Of a DNA stretch of 32,500 nucleotides, positions 1 to 18,601 are shown piece by piece. The stretch is from Dictyostelium firmibasis (lineage: Eukaryota; Evosea; Eumycetozoa; Dictyosteliales; Dictyosteliaceae), in contig CM069765.1 in NCBI GenBank assembly GCA_036169595.1, forward strand, positions 7,062,501-7,095,000, in the 5' to 3' direction. Positions within the stretch are counted from its first letter, which is position 1. Each line of letters begins with the position of its first letter. The position numbers and the translations under genes are program-made. A model generated the notes under the pieces. The model was not told where the DNA came from. It made no database searches and was given only the letters and a program-made list of their open reading frames with translations.

Positions 1-3067
<3,067 letters not shown>

Positions 3068-3303
3068 AAACAAAACAAATCATTTTTTTTTCTTTTTCTT
3101 AAAAAATCTACTGAATAAAACTTTTATATTTTAATATTTTTATGTTAATGAATCTTTTGAAAGCAAAGAAATTTTTGCTAAAAAAAAAGGAAATGTATGT
3201 ATTTTATGAATAATATTTTTTTTTATTTTTTTTTTATATATGTTAATGATTATATTACTATTATTATTTTTTTTATTTTTTTTTTTTTATATTATTGGAT
3301 TTT
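3068..3303. other. convergent 3' spacer with a polyadenylation signal
   Basis: This spacer separates the stop codons of two convergent genes. An AATAAA at 3114-3119 is a plausible poly(A) signal for the kinase gene, 47 bases after its stop. The rest is T-rich low-complexity sequence. Confidence 0.5.
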
Positions 3304-5205
3304 TTAATTTTCACGGTAGAAACTATTAAATTCATGAAGTTTATCTGGTTCTACCAACATAGTTGGTTTTGAAAGGATTGGGGATGGAGTTGGTTTAGAG
3401 TTCTTGAGTTTATGTTGACGATATTTCTTGTAACCTTCAGAGGCATTCAATTCCTTGTTGATTGCTTTTACGGCAAAGTTTGCTTCTTTAACACCATAGA
3501 ATGGATTTGAAGAAAGGGCACGATAAGATTCTTGGATAATTTTCTTGTTTCTATTTTCATCGGCTGGTTTATATTTTGGATCATTGAGTCTAAGGTAAGA
3601 GTTTGGTGGAGCTAAAACATTTGTATAAATATTGTGACCAATTGGACGTAATGGAGCGATTTTGTATGGCTGTTTAACTGGTGGATTTAATTTTAATTCT
3701 TCCATTTGTTTAGCTTTCATTTGTTTGGCGAATTCACGTTTCTTGGCCAAATGTTTAATCTTTCTTCCGGTTCTTCTGGCATACATATCAGCTTCAGCTC
3801 TCAAGAGATCTAAATCTTCTTCGTAGGTACCTTGAATCATGTCTAACAATTCCATCTCTTCGAAAGCAGTCTCTAATCTTTGAATACCTGCTGGATGTGT
3901 GATATTGTAATGTTCTTCGTCAACAAAGAAACCCATACCATCATCATCATTGCTTGGATATTTTCCTTCAATAATTTCATCACCGTTTTCATCGATTTCT
4001 ATGCCATTGACATGGAATACCTTTTTTCTATCATCTGTCATACCTAGATTTCTTTGTTGTCTATTTGATAAAATATATCTAACGACGAGTTGGGTTTTTT
4101 CGTCATTTTCGGTTGTTTTCATTTTTTTATCGAGTTCATTTAAATGTTCCATATCAGAAAAGCTCAATTCTTTTTTGAGAGTTTTTAAAAGTTCTTTCTC
4201 ATCTAGATTGAGATCAATGGATGAATATTGTTCGACGACTGATCTGATGGCTTCTTCTTTGGACATATTTGATCTATCGATGGTATTGGAGAAATCAACA
4301 TCATCCATATTGAATGCAACGAGTTCATCATCTTTAAATTCGACGGATTCATAATCTTTATCAAAATCAATATCGAGGTGTCCTTCATCGTTTGACATTG
4401 GATCAAATTCACAAAGGGAATAGTCATCTTGAGTTTTATCATTTTCCTCGTCGACTGTTAAGAATAATGAATCGGTAACTTCTTCCATATCTCTCAAGAA
4501 TTCATAATCACCCTTGGTGAGATAACGGTCTTCAACCTTTTCAAGCTCGCCAGTAATACCACGTTCAGCAAGACGCTCTTTATAGAATGGATCTTCTAAG
4601 TCGAGTGTTGGATGACTTTCATCATCTGAATCGTAGGAAGTATGGTTCTCAGCATCACCTTCCTCTTCTTCCTCTTCTTCCTCTTCCTCTTTCTCTTTCT
4701 TTTTTTCTTTCTCTTTCTTTTTCTTTTTCTCTTTCTCTTTCTCTTTCTCTTTCTCTTTCTCTTTCTCTTCCTCCTCCTTTTCCTTTTCTTCTTCCTCTTT
4801 CTCTTTTTTTTTCTCTTCTTCTTCGTCCTCTTCATCCCTGAAGTCTTCAAAGTTGGCGTTAAATTCGTAGTCGTCTTTTGATTCAGCTGATTCATCGATT
4901 GTGGCATCAATCAAACTTTCAACCTCGGGATTATGTTCGGATTCTAGTTCATATTCGTTTACAGAAAAATCTGATTCAGTATCACCTTCATAAGATTCAT
5001 CATCAGTATCTAAAAAGAGATCTACATCTTGATTAGTTTCATCCAAATCTGACATATCATAATCTTCACCAGCTCCAACTTTTTCTTCTTCACTTTCTTC
5101 TTCTTTTTGCTCTTCAACCTTTTCTTCTTCAACTTTTTCTTTATTTTCATTTGTTTTTTGGTTTTCTTCTTGTTCTTGTTGTTTTTCTGACGATTGTTTT
5201 TGTTG

Positions 5206-5258
<53 letters not shown>

Positions 5259-7131
5259 GTTGTTGTGATCCTGATGATGAACCTGATGATGCTGCTGAAC
5301 CTGCAAATGAACTTGTAAATGATGTATTTTGTGATGATGGTGATGATGATTGTTTTTGTTTTAATTTTTCCATCTCTTGTCTTTCAAATTGGTCATATTT
5401 AAGTTGTTTTTCTTTTAATTTTTTCATATATTCATCTTTATTTTCATCAACACATTGATCATAATTGATGCCATAATATTTCTCAAAGAAAGTTTTAATT
5501 TCATTTTCTTCGGCGATTTTATCAGCCTTGTAGTTATGATCCACATTGCTTTTAATATCATCCAAGATCTCTTGAACACGTAAATTTTCATGTGGAATGG
5601 CGAGTGTCTTGTATTGAACGTAATCTTTCATAAAGTTTGAATCAAATGTGAGGGGATAAGCTGGATTTTGTGGTACTGATTCGTATGGGGTATCATATTT
5701 TTCGTAACCATCTGGAATTGGACCATAGACCTTCTCATTGGTTGGTTCGACTTTCTTTTTCTTGTCTCTTTGATTGAACTCAAAGAAGTATTGTCTCAAT
5801 TGATCTTTGAGATACTCTTCTCTACCTTTGAAATCCATTTGATCTGGTACTTGGTCGTAAGCACCATTCTTGTGGTACATTTCAGAGGCAATGTATTGAT
5901 CGTAGAGTTGATTGACTGGTACATCAGTGAGAACTTTATAGTTATCTTTGAGTTTGAAATCGTATGGATTACCTTCGCTACCTTCAAGCTCTTTGGTAGC
6001 TTTAAGCTTTGAAAGGTAGTGCTTGGCATTGTCAAACAATTGGAATTCTGGTTCCTCCTTTTTGTGTTCATTAGAGTTTTTATTTAAAAATGGTTGAGAG
6101 ATCTCTGCAACTACCTCTGGTGGGAAAAGACCAGACTCTGCAAGTACTTTGGCTGCCAACTCTCTTTCTTGAATGACAGAGAGATTAGTAGGATTACTAT
6201 AACGATTCTTCTCTTTTTGTAACTCTTGGTGCATCTTTATACGATTGACTACCTCGTCAAAGAGGTCAGAGTCAGCGAGAATGGCATCTCTGATCTTTGG
6301 TGGTGATGCATCCAAATATCTACGTACAATGATCACTGGATCAGATTGATATCTATTGGCAAGCAAATGTCTATTGCTGAACAATTCCTCACGGCCCTTT
6401 ACACTACCACGATTGTTGTAGGCACATAGTACTCTATCGTATGCTAAGATGGCACCAGTCTCTTTGTTAACGTATGGTGGATACTCGGCATCAAAATCTT
6501 TCTCCATGAGACCAAAATCTTGTAACTTGCCACGTGGAATGTATTGATAGTTTTCTTCGATCTCCTTCTCCTCAAAGTTTTCCAATAACTTTTTAACGAT
6601 TCTCTCATTGTCTCTATTCAATTTGTTGGATTTAATGATTGGTTCATCTAATGTTTTTTGATTGTTAGTGTCATTTTCGTTGTTAACTTTGGTATCAACA
6701 TCTTCTTCCTCAAAGATTTTCTCCATCTCTCTGAGAATTGGGTCTTTTATTTCCTCTTGTTCATATTCTTTATTACCATAGCTAGTATCAAACTCCTCTT
6801 CCTCATAATAAAAATCTTCTGTTTCTTCATGTTCTGTTAGCTCTGTTCCCTCTGTCTGATCTTCTACTCCTGCTTCTGCTGCTTTCTCAATACTTTCATT
6901 CATCATTGCCATTCTTTGTCTAAGAATTGCTTTTTGAATACTATCTTTTGAAGATTTAATTTCTGACTTTGCTTTTTCATCATTTTCTTTTTCTGCATTA
7001 TTGTTATTGTTATTATTATTATTATTGCTGGTTGTTGAAAATGCTCTAACTTTATTTTGAAGCAAAATTCTATGTTGAGTAATAGAATGCTTTTGTTTTA
7101 AAATTGCATTTGGTAATTTCCTCCAAACCAT
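3304..7131 (-). CDS. large acidic protein with mitochondrial presequence
   Basis: This is a single uninterrupted frame of 1275 residues; I do not recognise its family. The N-terminus MVWRKLPNAILKQKHSITQH is basic, lacks acidic residues and leads into VRAFSTTS, a classic R-x-F/S presequence cleavage context, so matrix import is likely. After a short Asn run come complex, probably folded blocks at about residues 170-350, 400-590 and 880-1270. Between them lie polySer, Gln/Glu-rich and Lys/Glu tracts (about 625-840) that are almost pure low complexity. The C-terminal block is basic and helical (ADMYARRTGRKIKHLAKKR), as in many RNA- or ribosome-associated mitochondrial proteins, but that is only an inference. 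It is transcribed divergently from the bL36m gene 1.27 kb away. The start is the first ATG of the frame and gives the presequence. Confidence 0.85.
4658..4824. repeat. 167-bp uninterrupted pyrimidine tract
   Basis: The plus strand holds only C and T across the whole interval, with CTTTCT-type hexamer repeats in the middle. On the coding (minus) strand it is pure purine and encodes Lys/Glu runs of the acidic mitochondrial-type protein. Such mirror-symmetric purine/pyrimidine tracts can form triplex DNA. Confidence 0.9.
5207..5257. repeat. GAT/TCA triplet repeat (polySer)
   Basis: This GAT run on the plus strand reads as TCA on the coding minus strand. It produces the polyserine stretch of the acidic mitochondrial-type protein, flanked by Gln-rich sequence. 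Boundaries are approximate. Confidence 0.8.
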
Positions 7132-7244
7132 TTTTTTATATAAACGTATTTCTTTAATTAATTAATTCTATAATAAATTTTATAAATATTTATATTTTTA
7201 TTTTTAAAGAAATTAATAAAAATTATTTATTTAATTTTGTTAAT

Positions 7245-7285
<41 letters not shown>

Positions 7286-7345
7286 GACCCAAAATATTTT
7301 ATTAAATTGATAAAGTTCAAAAATGAAAATAAATATTTTAAAAAA

Positions 7346-7379
<34 letters not shown>

Positions 7380-7425
7380 CGTAAAAAACATATTACACAT
7401 TAAATTGATTATTATTTAGATTTTG

Positions 7426-7459
<34 letters not shown>

Positions 7460-8402
7460 ATTGTTTTGATTAATTAATTTTTACCTTTTTTTTTTTTTTT
7501 TTTTTGATTGTTATTTAAAAAATGAATAAATCAACTAAAGATAAAATGAAATTTATTGCACAGACCAATCAAATTTGATAACAATATAAATGTTAATCAA
7601 ATATGAATGCAATGGTAATATAATTTCGTTTACTTTCTTGCAGAAAACAATGATCAAAAAAAAAAAAAAAAAAAAAAAAATTAAAAAATTAAAAAAAAAA
7701 ATAAAATTTTTCGTTTTCAAATTTTTTTTTATTTTTTATTTTTTTTCTTTTTTTTTTTTTTATTTTTTTTATGGCAAATTGTACTTCGAAAGTGTGATAT
7801 CACATTTTGGAATTTGGGAGAAATATTAAATTTTCTAAAATAAGATTAATTTTTTTTTATTTTTGTTTTTTTATTTTTTTTTAGTAGTTGAAAAAAATCA
7901 ATTATAATAATATAGTCAAATTAATAAAAATTCAATTATGATTTGACATAAATAAACCAATAAAGTTCATAGAAAAAACTTATTTTACAACTCATAAAAT
8001 TAATAACACATGAGTGATATAAATAGTTATTCATGTGAAATATATGTTATATGATTTAAATAAATTTGTGAGTTATAAAATAGGTTTTTCCTAATTAAAA
8101 CAGTCTCACATTCCTTAAAAAAAATAAAAATACAAAAAATAATAAAAAAAAAAAATAATAAAAAAAAATGTGAAATTTTTCTGTTTGTCGAAAAAAAAAA
8201 AAATAAAAATAAAATTTTTTTTTTTTTTTTTTTCATTTTTCATTATTGCCTTTATACTTTTTTTTTTTTATTTGTATGTGGTGGTTGATTCCGTAAATTC
8301 AAAAATACTTTTTTTTTTATTATCATTGAGTCTAAATATTAATAATTGTTTTTTTTTTTCCATTTTTATATTTAGATTAAATAGAAATAATAAAAAAAAA
8401 GA
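7132..8402. other. divergent low-complexity intergenic region
   Basis: This spacer lies between two divergent starts and should hold both promoters. It contains an A36 run (7246-7281), a T29 run (7351-7379) and further T runs near 7430-7458 and 7485-7504. Such oligo-dT/dA blocks are typical of Dictyostelium promoters. Short frames here encode only Lys/Phe/Ile runs from A/T stretches, so I call no gene. The only complex part is about 7910-8115, which holds the inverted repeat listed separately. Confidence 0.7.
7974..8089. repeat. imperfect inverted repeat, 25-bp arms
   Basis: The left arm 7974-7998 and right arm 8065-8089 are reverse complements at 22 of 25 positions, around a 66-base centre. 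The centre includes a smaller CACATGA/TCATGTG pair. A shorter GTCAAAT/ATTTGAC pair lies just upstream (about 7915-7946). It could be a foldback remnant, a structured transcript or chance in AT-rich DNA. Confidence 0.6.
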
Positions 8403-8537
8403 ATGAGACACGTAACTGCTCTCAAAAAATTGTGCAGATTCTGCCAAACCATTAGAAGAGGAAAGAATGTTTTTGTATTTTGTAAAGCAAATGCCAGACA
8501 TAAGCAAAAGCAAGGTTGGGTATGTAATAAATTTTAA
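8403..8537 (+). CDS. mrpl36: mitochondrial ribosomal protein bL36m
   Basis: This 44-residue protein starts MRHVTALKKLCRFCQ and continues with IRRGKNVFVFCKANARHKQK-QG. It closely follows the bacterial L36 pattern of about 38 residues: KKLC-x2-C, the RR-G turn, a third Cys, and the ARHKQKQG end. Cys11, Cys14, Cys27 and His33 give the full zinc-binding set of the C+ type. L36 sits in the large ribosomal subunit; a nuclear copy should serve the mitochondrial ribosome. The protein is only slightly longer than bacterial L36 and has no obvious separate presequence, although its start is basic. An upstream exon cannot be excluded, because an AAAG just before the ATG could act as an acceptor. It is transcribed away from another probable mitochondrial protein gene. 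Confidence 0.88.
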   Translation: MRHVTALKKLCRFCQTIRRGKNVFVFCKANARHKQKQGWVCNKF

Positions 8538-9114
8538 AACAAAAACAAAAAAAAAAAAAATTAAAATTAAAAATACAAAATAATTGACGTCGATACTAAT
8601 ATATTTTAACTATTTTTGTAAAAATAAAATAAAATAATAGATCATTTAAGAAAATCAAATAATTATGTATATAAAATATAAAAAATTCAAATAAATATAT
8701 GCATCGAAGGAATTTCCAAATATATTTAATTAAAAAAATTCATTCAAATCAATAAATTCCAAAATTAGCCCTCATTAAAAAAAAAAAAATAAAAAAAAAA
8801 AATAAAAAAAAAAAAATAAAAAAACTATATATATATTATTTTCTTATTATTTTTATTAAAATGTTAAATCAATTGATCATTGAGAAAATTAAATAAAAAA
8901 AAAAAAATAAAAAAATAAACAATCAAAGTGAAAATAAAAAAAATTCAAAAAAAATAAAATTTTTTTTTTTTACGCACGATAAAAAAACGAAGGAATTTTT
9001 TTTTTTTTTTTTTTTTTTTTTCGCAAATAATAACGAACAAACTTTAGTTTTTTTTTTATTTATACTTTTTATTTATATTTTTATTTTATATAAATAAATA
9101 ATATATAAATAAAA
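8538..9114. other. intergenic spacer upstream of the RRP12 homologue
   Basis: This AT-rich spacer of 577 bases lies between two plus-strand genes. I see no coding potential. A T-run near 8996-9020 and TATAAATA-like motifs near 9087-9110 sit just before the next start and resemble the TATA plus oligo-dT core promoters of Dictyostelium. Confidence 0.5.
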
Positions 9115-13755
<4,641 letters not shown>

Positions 13756-13814
13756 ATTTTAAATTACCATTAATAGAATAATAATCTTTTGGAAAAAAAA
13801 AAAATATCAAAAAA

Positions 13815-13861
<47 letters not shown>

Positions 13862-14100
13862 AAAAATAGTAAAAAATTTTGAAAATAGTTGATTTTTTTT
13901 TTTTTTTTCATATCCTTTTTGTGTTTCTAAAAATTCTAGGAAAACAAGTTTTTTTTTCATTTTTTTTTTATTTTTTTTTTTCATTTTTTTTATATTTTTT
14001 TTTATTTTTTTTTTATTTTTTTATATTTTTATTATTTTTTTTCATTTGACAGGTCTTTCATATATACCTGTAAACAAATAAATATAATAGTAGAGTCATT
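13756..14100. other. intergenic A/T homopolymer spacer
   Basis: This 345-base spacer lies between two tandem plus-strand genes. It holds an A38 run (13818-13855) and several T blocks. The only non-repetitive part is about 14045-14100 (CATTTGACAGG... ACCTGT), just before the next ATG. No gene is visible. Confidence 0.6.
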
Positions 14101-17100
14101 ATGGGTGATATAAACAATATTGTAGATTATTTAATATTGAGCCCAACACCAGATAACGAAAAAAAAACATCCTATTTGAAATTTTTGGCAGATTCAAAAC
14201 AATTTAATTTAGAATCTTTTAATTCAAATATTGATAAAATAGTAACAATAGTTAAAGTAAGTTGTTTATTGAGTTTATCTATCTAAATTAGTTTATATTT
14301 AATAATTAATAATTATTGTTTTTTTTTTTTTTTTAAAAAAAAAGAATGGGACTAAATTAAATATATTACCAGAGAGTGGATTGTGTTGGAAGATAATATC
14401 AATATTTTTTGAGCATGGTAAATCAAATTTACTCTATAAAAAAGTTGTAGAAAAGGGAATTTTAGATGAATATGTAGCATTTTTAAATAAAACATTAGAT
14501 GATATGTTGAATTCAGGTTCAAGTAAACCTAAAGTATTTACATTGGTAGGTTTACAAAATTCGATAATAGAGAATTGTTTCATATCATCTATGGATTGTT
14601 TATCGATTGAAGTTATACCAACATTTCTTCAAGTTTCAACACAATTTTTATCTATACCAAAGAAATTAAAACTTGTAAAGGATTTAATTTTAAATTTAAT
14701 AGCACAACAACAACAACAACTACAAAGTCAACAGCAACAACCACAGCTACAAAATTTTTTAACACTAATCGAAGAGTTAAATAAGAGATTAAGTATACCA
14801 TATCAAAGCTTTTGTGATTTAATAAAGAATGACGATAAAACATTCTTTAGGAATATTTTAGGTGAGAATATGTTTAGTATGGCAATAGTTTGTCAAGAGT
14901 TATTTAAAATCTATGAAAGTGGTATCAATCAAAAAGTTGCAGCCCTTTTAAATGTTAATCCAACATTTAGACATATCATCATTGAATATCCTCAAGTTTA
15001 TAATTATATTAATTTTAAGAGCCCGTTAGAGAAATCTTTAGAAGCTTTATTAATTAATTTTAAAGATTATATTCAGTTTTTTAAAAAAGTATAGTTTTTT
15101 TTTTTTTTTTTTTTCAATTATTATCCCTCACACTTAAATACATATTAATTATTATTAAAACAATATATCTTAGGATGAATTTGATCCAGAATCAAAAAAT
15201 AGTAGAGGTGGGAAATTATTTAAATATTATGTAAAGGTTTGCCAATTCTTCTTTGAAAAGTTTATACAACATTCAGATTCAAATTTATTATCACTATCAG
15301 TTCAAACAATTGTAGATATATTAATGTGTGTATCATATAATACTAAATTCAATCAACATGTTTTAATCATATATTGTCAGTACTAACCTTAATTATCAAA
15401 TGATATATATGTAGAGAGTTACCACCAAATAGATCAATAACCAATCAAGCAAATATAGATTTAATTATTGAAGACTCAAAACAGTTTATAGTTTGCATGT
15501 TGGAACAATTGTTTCAAATAGATATCAACGATCAAAGATGGGTTGATAAAATTATAGGTATTATATTATCAAATTCATTTAATAGTTTTAATAATTATAA
15601 TGGTGGGGGTAATAGCAGTAGTAGTAGTAGTAAAAACCAACAACAACAACAACTCGGTGAGTTTAAATTAGTATTACTCATCTTTGAAAATCTTCCAAAT
15701 TTAAATTTTAGTGAATCTACATTAATTGAACTATTTAAGTTTGGTGTAAATTGTTTTGTTAATTTCATACCAGAAATTTATCAATCACCTTGGTTTCATC
15801 AAAATGTTTTATATTCATTCCATAATTTAATTATTAGTTCAAAAATCACTCAATCCACCGAGTTTTATAGTTTGTTAATCTCCTCACTTTATTATTCAAA
15901 TCCTATTACCCAAAATTTTTTAATCGAAATTTGGTTTCAAATTATCTCTTATTCATCCGAATATTTTCAAAATTGGAATTTAACTCTCATTATTAAAACT
16001 GTTTGTATTAATTTATAACAATAATGGCGATAATATTTATTAATTTTTTTTTTATTTTTTTTTATTATTATAGTTATTAAAATTTAATAATAGATATGAG
16101 ATAACAGATTTTATAAATTCATTAACAATTTTATTAAAAAGAGTTTTTAAAATATTAGATTCAAATCAAAAGGAAATAGTTTTTCACCATTTAGTTATGG
16201 ATATTTTAGTAAAGGATTCATTAATTGGTAATCAAGATATTATTACATCAATACCTATTTCAATTGGTATATTCTTTACAATAATTGATGATGTAGATAA
16301 CACTCAACTATCACATAGTTTAAATCAAAATATACAATCAAAAGTAATACCTTTTTTAATTTCAAAACTAAATCAACCAAATATTTTTTCAACTCCAAAT
16401 TTAATGGTAATTCATCATTTTAATTTAAAAAAAAAAAAAAAAATTAAATAATACTAATTGTTACTTTTTTTATTTTTAAAAAATATAGGAGAATTTATTA
16501 TTAATATTAAGCAAAATTAAAACTATTGAATCAAATGAAATTATTCAATTATTAAATCAAATGATTATTTTAATATTGGGATCAATTAGTGAGAATACTG
16601 AACTAAGTAGTTTATTTGGAAGTAAAAAAAGTTTAATAGTTTCATATAGTCTTGAGATTTTGTCGAATAATGTTAATAGTTTTACACCTATTCAGTTAAA
16701 ACAGGTATTGGAGATTTGTTCAAATCTATCATCATCCTCCTCAAATTGTAAATTTTCAATGTGTAAATTAATGACATCAATTGGTAGCTCAACACAAGCA
16801 AATCAGTATCTATTCAAATTGGATCAAGGCACTGTGATTTCAAGTTTTAAATCTATTTATCAAAATTTATTTAAATCACCATCTTTAATATTATATATGT
16901 ATATTCAAAAATCATTGAAAAGTTTCCAACAACAACAACAGCAACAACCCCTACAACAACAGATTCAAAATTGTTCAATTATAATTCAACAATTAAATCA
17001 AATAATACCACCAGAAGAAATGAATAGAGTTAAAAATTATTTACAATCTATACCTCAACCATTGGGTATAATTGAAATGCCTGATGAAGAACGTTTTAAG

Positions 17101-17541
17101 GAGCATTTGAACACAATTAAACAGTTTGATGAGTTTAAGAAAAATAATCTTAAGGAAAGATATAATCAACTGGCAACTACAAGTGTTATAAATATTGCTT
17201 CAGTATTTTCAATACCTTCAGTTTCAAATGGTATGAATGGGAATTATTTTGCTAACAACAACAACAACAACAATGGTGTGAATGGTTTGATGGTTTCTTC
17301 AACAGGCAAACTATATAATCCAAATAAACCAATACCAGTTGGGTTTAGTGAGGATGAACTTTATTCAGGATTGGATGAAATCAAAAATGGTTTGGATAGG
17401 GTTTCAAAGCAAATTTCATTTGGCATTAAAATGGATAAAACGAAATTAGAAAGATTTAGACTACAATATAAACAAACCGGTGAAAAATTAATGGAAATTG
17501 GTGATGCTTTAATGTTATCACAACAACATAATAGTCGATAA
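14101..17541 (+). CDS. unrecognised helical-repeat-like protein, six exons
   Basis: I do not recognise this protein. Exons read 14101-14256, 14345-15088, 15174-15325, 15415-16000, 16074-16406 and 16489-17541, giving 1007 residues with all joins in frame. The third donor is uncertain: GTGTGTGTAT gives overlapping choices at 15326-15331. The choice used here pairs with the TAG acceptor at 15412-15414, and a perfect TACTAAC branch-like site lies at 15381-15387. The sequence is Leu/Ile/Asn/Ser-rich with amphipathic helices and no signal peptide or membrane segment, like HEAT/ARM-type proteins. Gln-rich loops (about 250 and 770) break the helical parts. The C-terminal 90 residues form a charged, conserved-looking block (GFSEDELYSGLDEIKNGLDR) that could be a coiled coil. 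Proteasome-chaperone-like helical proteins were considered but not supported. Confidence 0.75.
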
Positions 17542-17636
17542 TCAAATAATCATAAACCTTTTATAAATTATACATGTCCACTCTTTAAATTGCTTGTTAT
17601 TTTTATTTTTATACAATTTTTTTTTTTTTATTATTA
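17542..17636. other. short convergent 3' spacer
   Basis: Only 95 bases separate the stop codons of the convergent helical-repeat and DUF167 genes. Their 3' untranslated regions must be very short or overlap. Confidence 0.7.
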
Positions 17637-18059
17637 TTAATTATTTAATTTGCTTTTTATTCTTTCAAATAATTCATCTTTTGTTATATTTTCACATGAA
17701 ATATCGATTTCTATTGATTTATTTCTAGATTTTGAACCTTTACCCACTTCTATGTTACTTTTTCTAATATTTAATTCTTTTGAAAGGAATTCAATGACTC
17801 CACTATTTGCTTTGCCATCAATTGGAGGCTCAGAAATTCTTAATGATAATACTTGATCTTCAAATGACACTATTGATGATTCTTTGGAGTTTGGATGCAC
17901 ATTTACATTAATTTTTATAATTGGTTCGTCAACTATAGCTTTCACGCTATTGTTTTTATTTACTTGTTGTTTACCTTTTGTCATTTTATTATGTGCATAG
18001 TATCTATTTTTACAATATATAATGTCTATATTTATTTTTGAATAAAATGATCTTATCAT
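17637..18059 (-). CDS. DUF167/UPF0235 family protein (YggU-like)
   Basis: This single-exon protein of 140 residues carries the DUF167 fold at about residues 45-138. The visible hallmarks are NVHPNSKESSIV, then PPIDGKANSGVIEFLSKEL, then VGKGSKSRNKSIEI, matching the family pattern PP-DGKAN...L and G-x-SR-K. The family is found in bacteria, archaea and eukaryotes (human C15orf40); its biochemical role is not established. The first 35 residues are Tyr/Lys/Arg/Asn-rich with few acids and could be a mitochondrial targeting extension. Translation could also begin at Met26 (MTKGKQQ), which would remove it. It converges on the preceding gene. Confidence 0.9.
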   Translation of the reverse strand: MIRSFYSKINIDIIYCKNRYYAHNKMTKGKQQVNKNNSVKAIVDEPIIKINVNVHPNSKESSIVSFEDQVLSLRISEPPIDGKANSGVIEFLSKELNIRKSNIEVGKGSKSRNKSIEIDISCENITKDELFERIKSKLNN

Positions 18060-18601
18060 GTTATCAAATTAATTCATTGTTTCATTACGACGACAATAGA
18101 TAACATTTGGTGGCAAAATAAAAAATAAAAAAAATAAAAAAAATAAAAAAAAATTGAAACAAAAAAAATAAAAAAAAAAAAAATAAAAGTAATAAAAAAA
18201 AACCTATTGTCATATCACATACATATTTATAAATCAAAAAAAAATAAATATTTAGAGAAAATCATAAAAAAAAATTATTTAATCCATAAAAAAGAAATAA
18301 AAAAAATAAAAAATAAAAAATAAATAAATAAATAAATAAATAAATAAATTAATAAATATGTATTAAATTATAATTGGTATTAGTAATTAATTGTTTTTTT
18401 TTTTTTTTATATTTTAAAAAAAAAAATTATAGATTAAAATGCAATAACACATTTTTTTATTTTTTATAATATTTTTTTTTTTTTTTTTTTTATATTTATT
18501 TATTTGTTATTTATTATTATTTTTTTTTTTTTTTTTTATAAAAAATCATTTATTTTTTTATTATTGTAATAAAAATTATAAAAAAAAAAAAAAAGTTTTG
18601 A
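18060..18601. other. divergent A/T-rich spacer
   Basis: This 542-base region separates divergent starts. It consists of A-rich blocks broken by single T, a (TAAA)n run at about 18321-18349 and T blocks near 18473-18540. No coding or RNA gene is visible. Confidence 0.6.

Noticed and set aside
4587-4910. Phe/Leu/Ser-rich and Lys/Arg-rich frames on both strands
   Set aside because: They are shadows of the pure pyrimidine/purine tract inside the larger mitochondrial-type gene.
7590-8406. Short frames encoding Lys, Phe and Ile runs upstream of bL36m
   Set aside because: They are made of A and T homopolymers in the spacer and lack protein-like composition. The minus-strand frame at 8268-8513 is antisense to bL36m.
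18319-18350. (TAAA)n array considered as a CRISPR-like or telomeric repeat
   Set aside because: It is a simple tetranucleotide microsatellite in eukaryotic intergenic DNA, without spacers.
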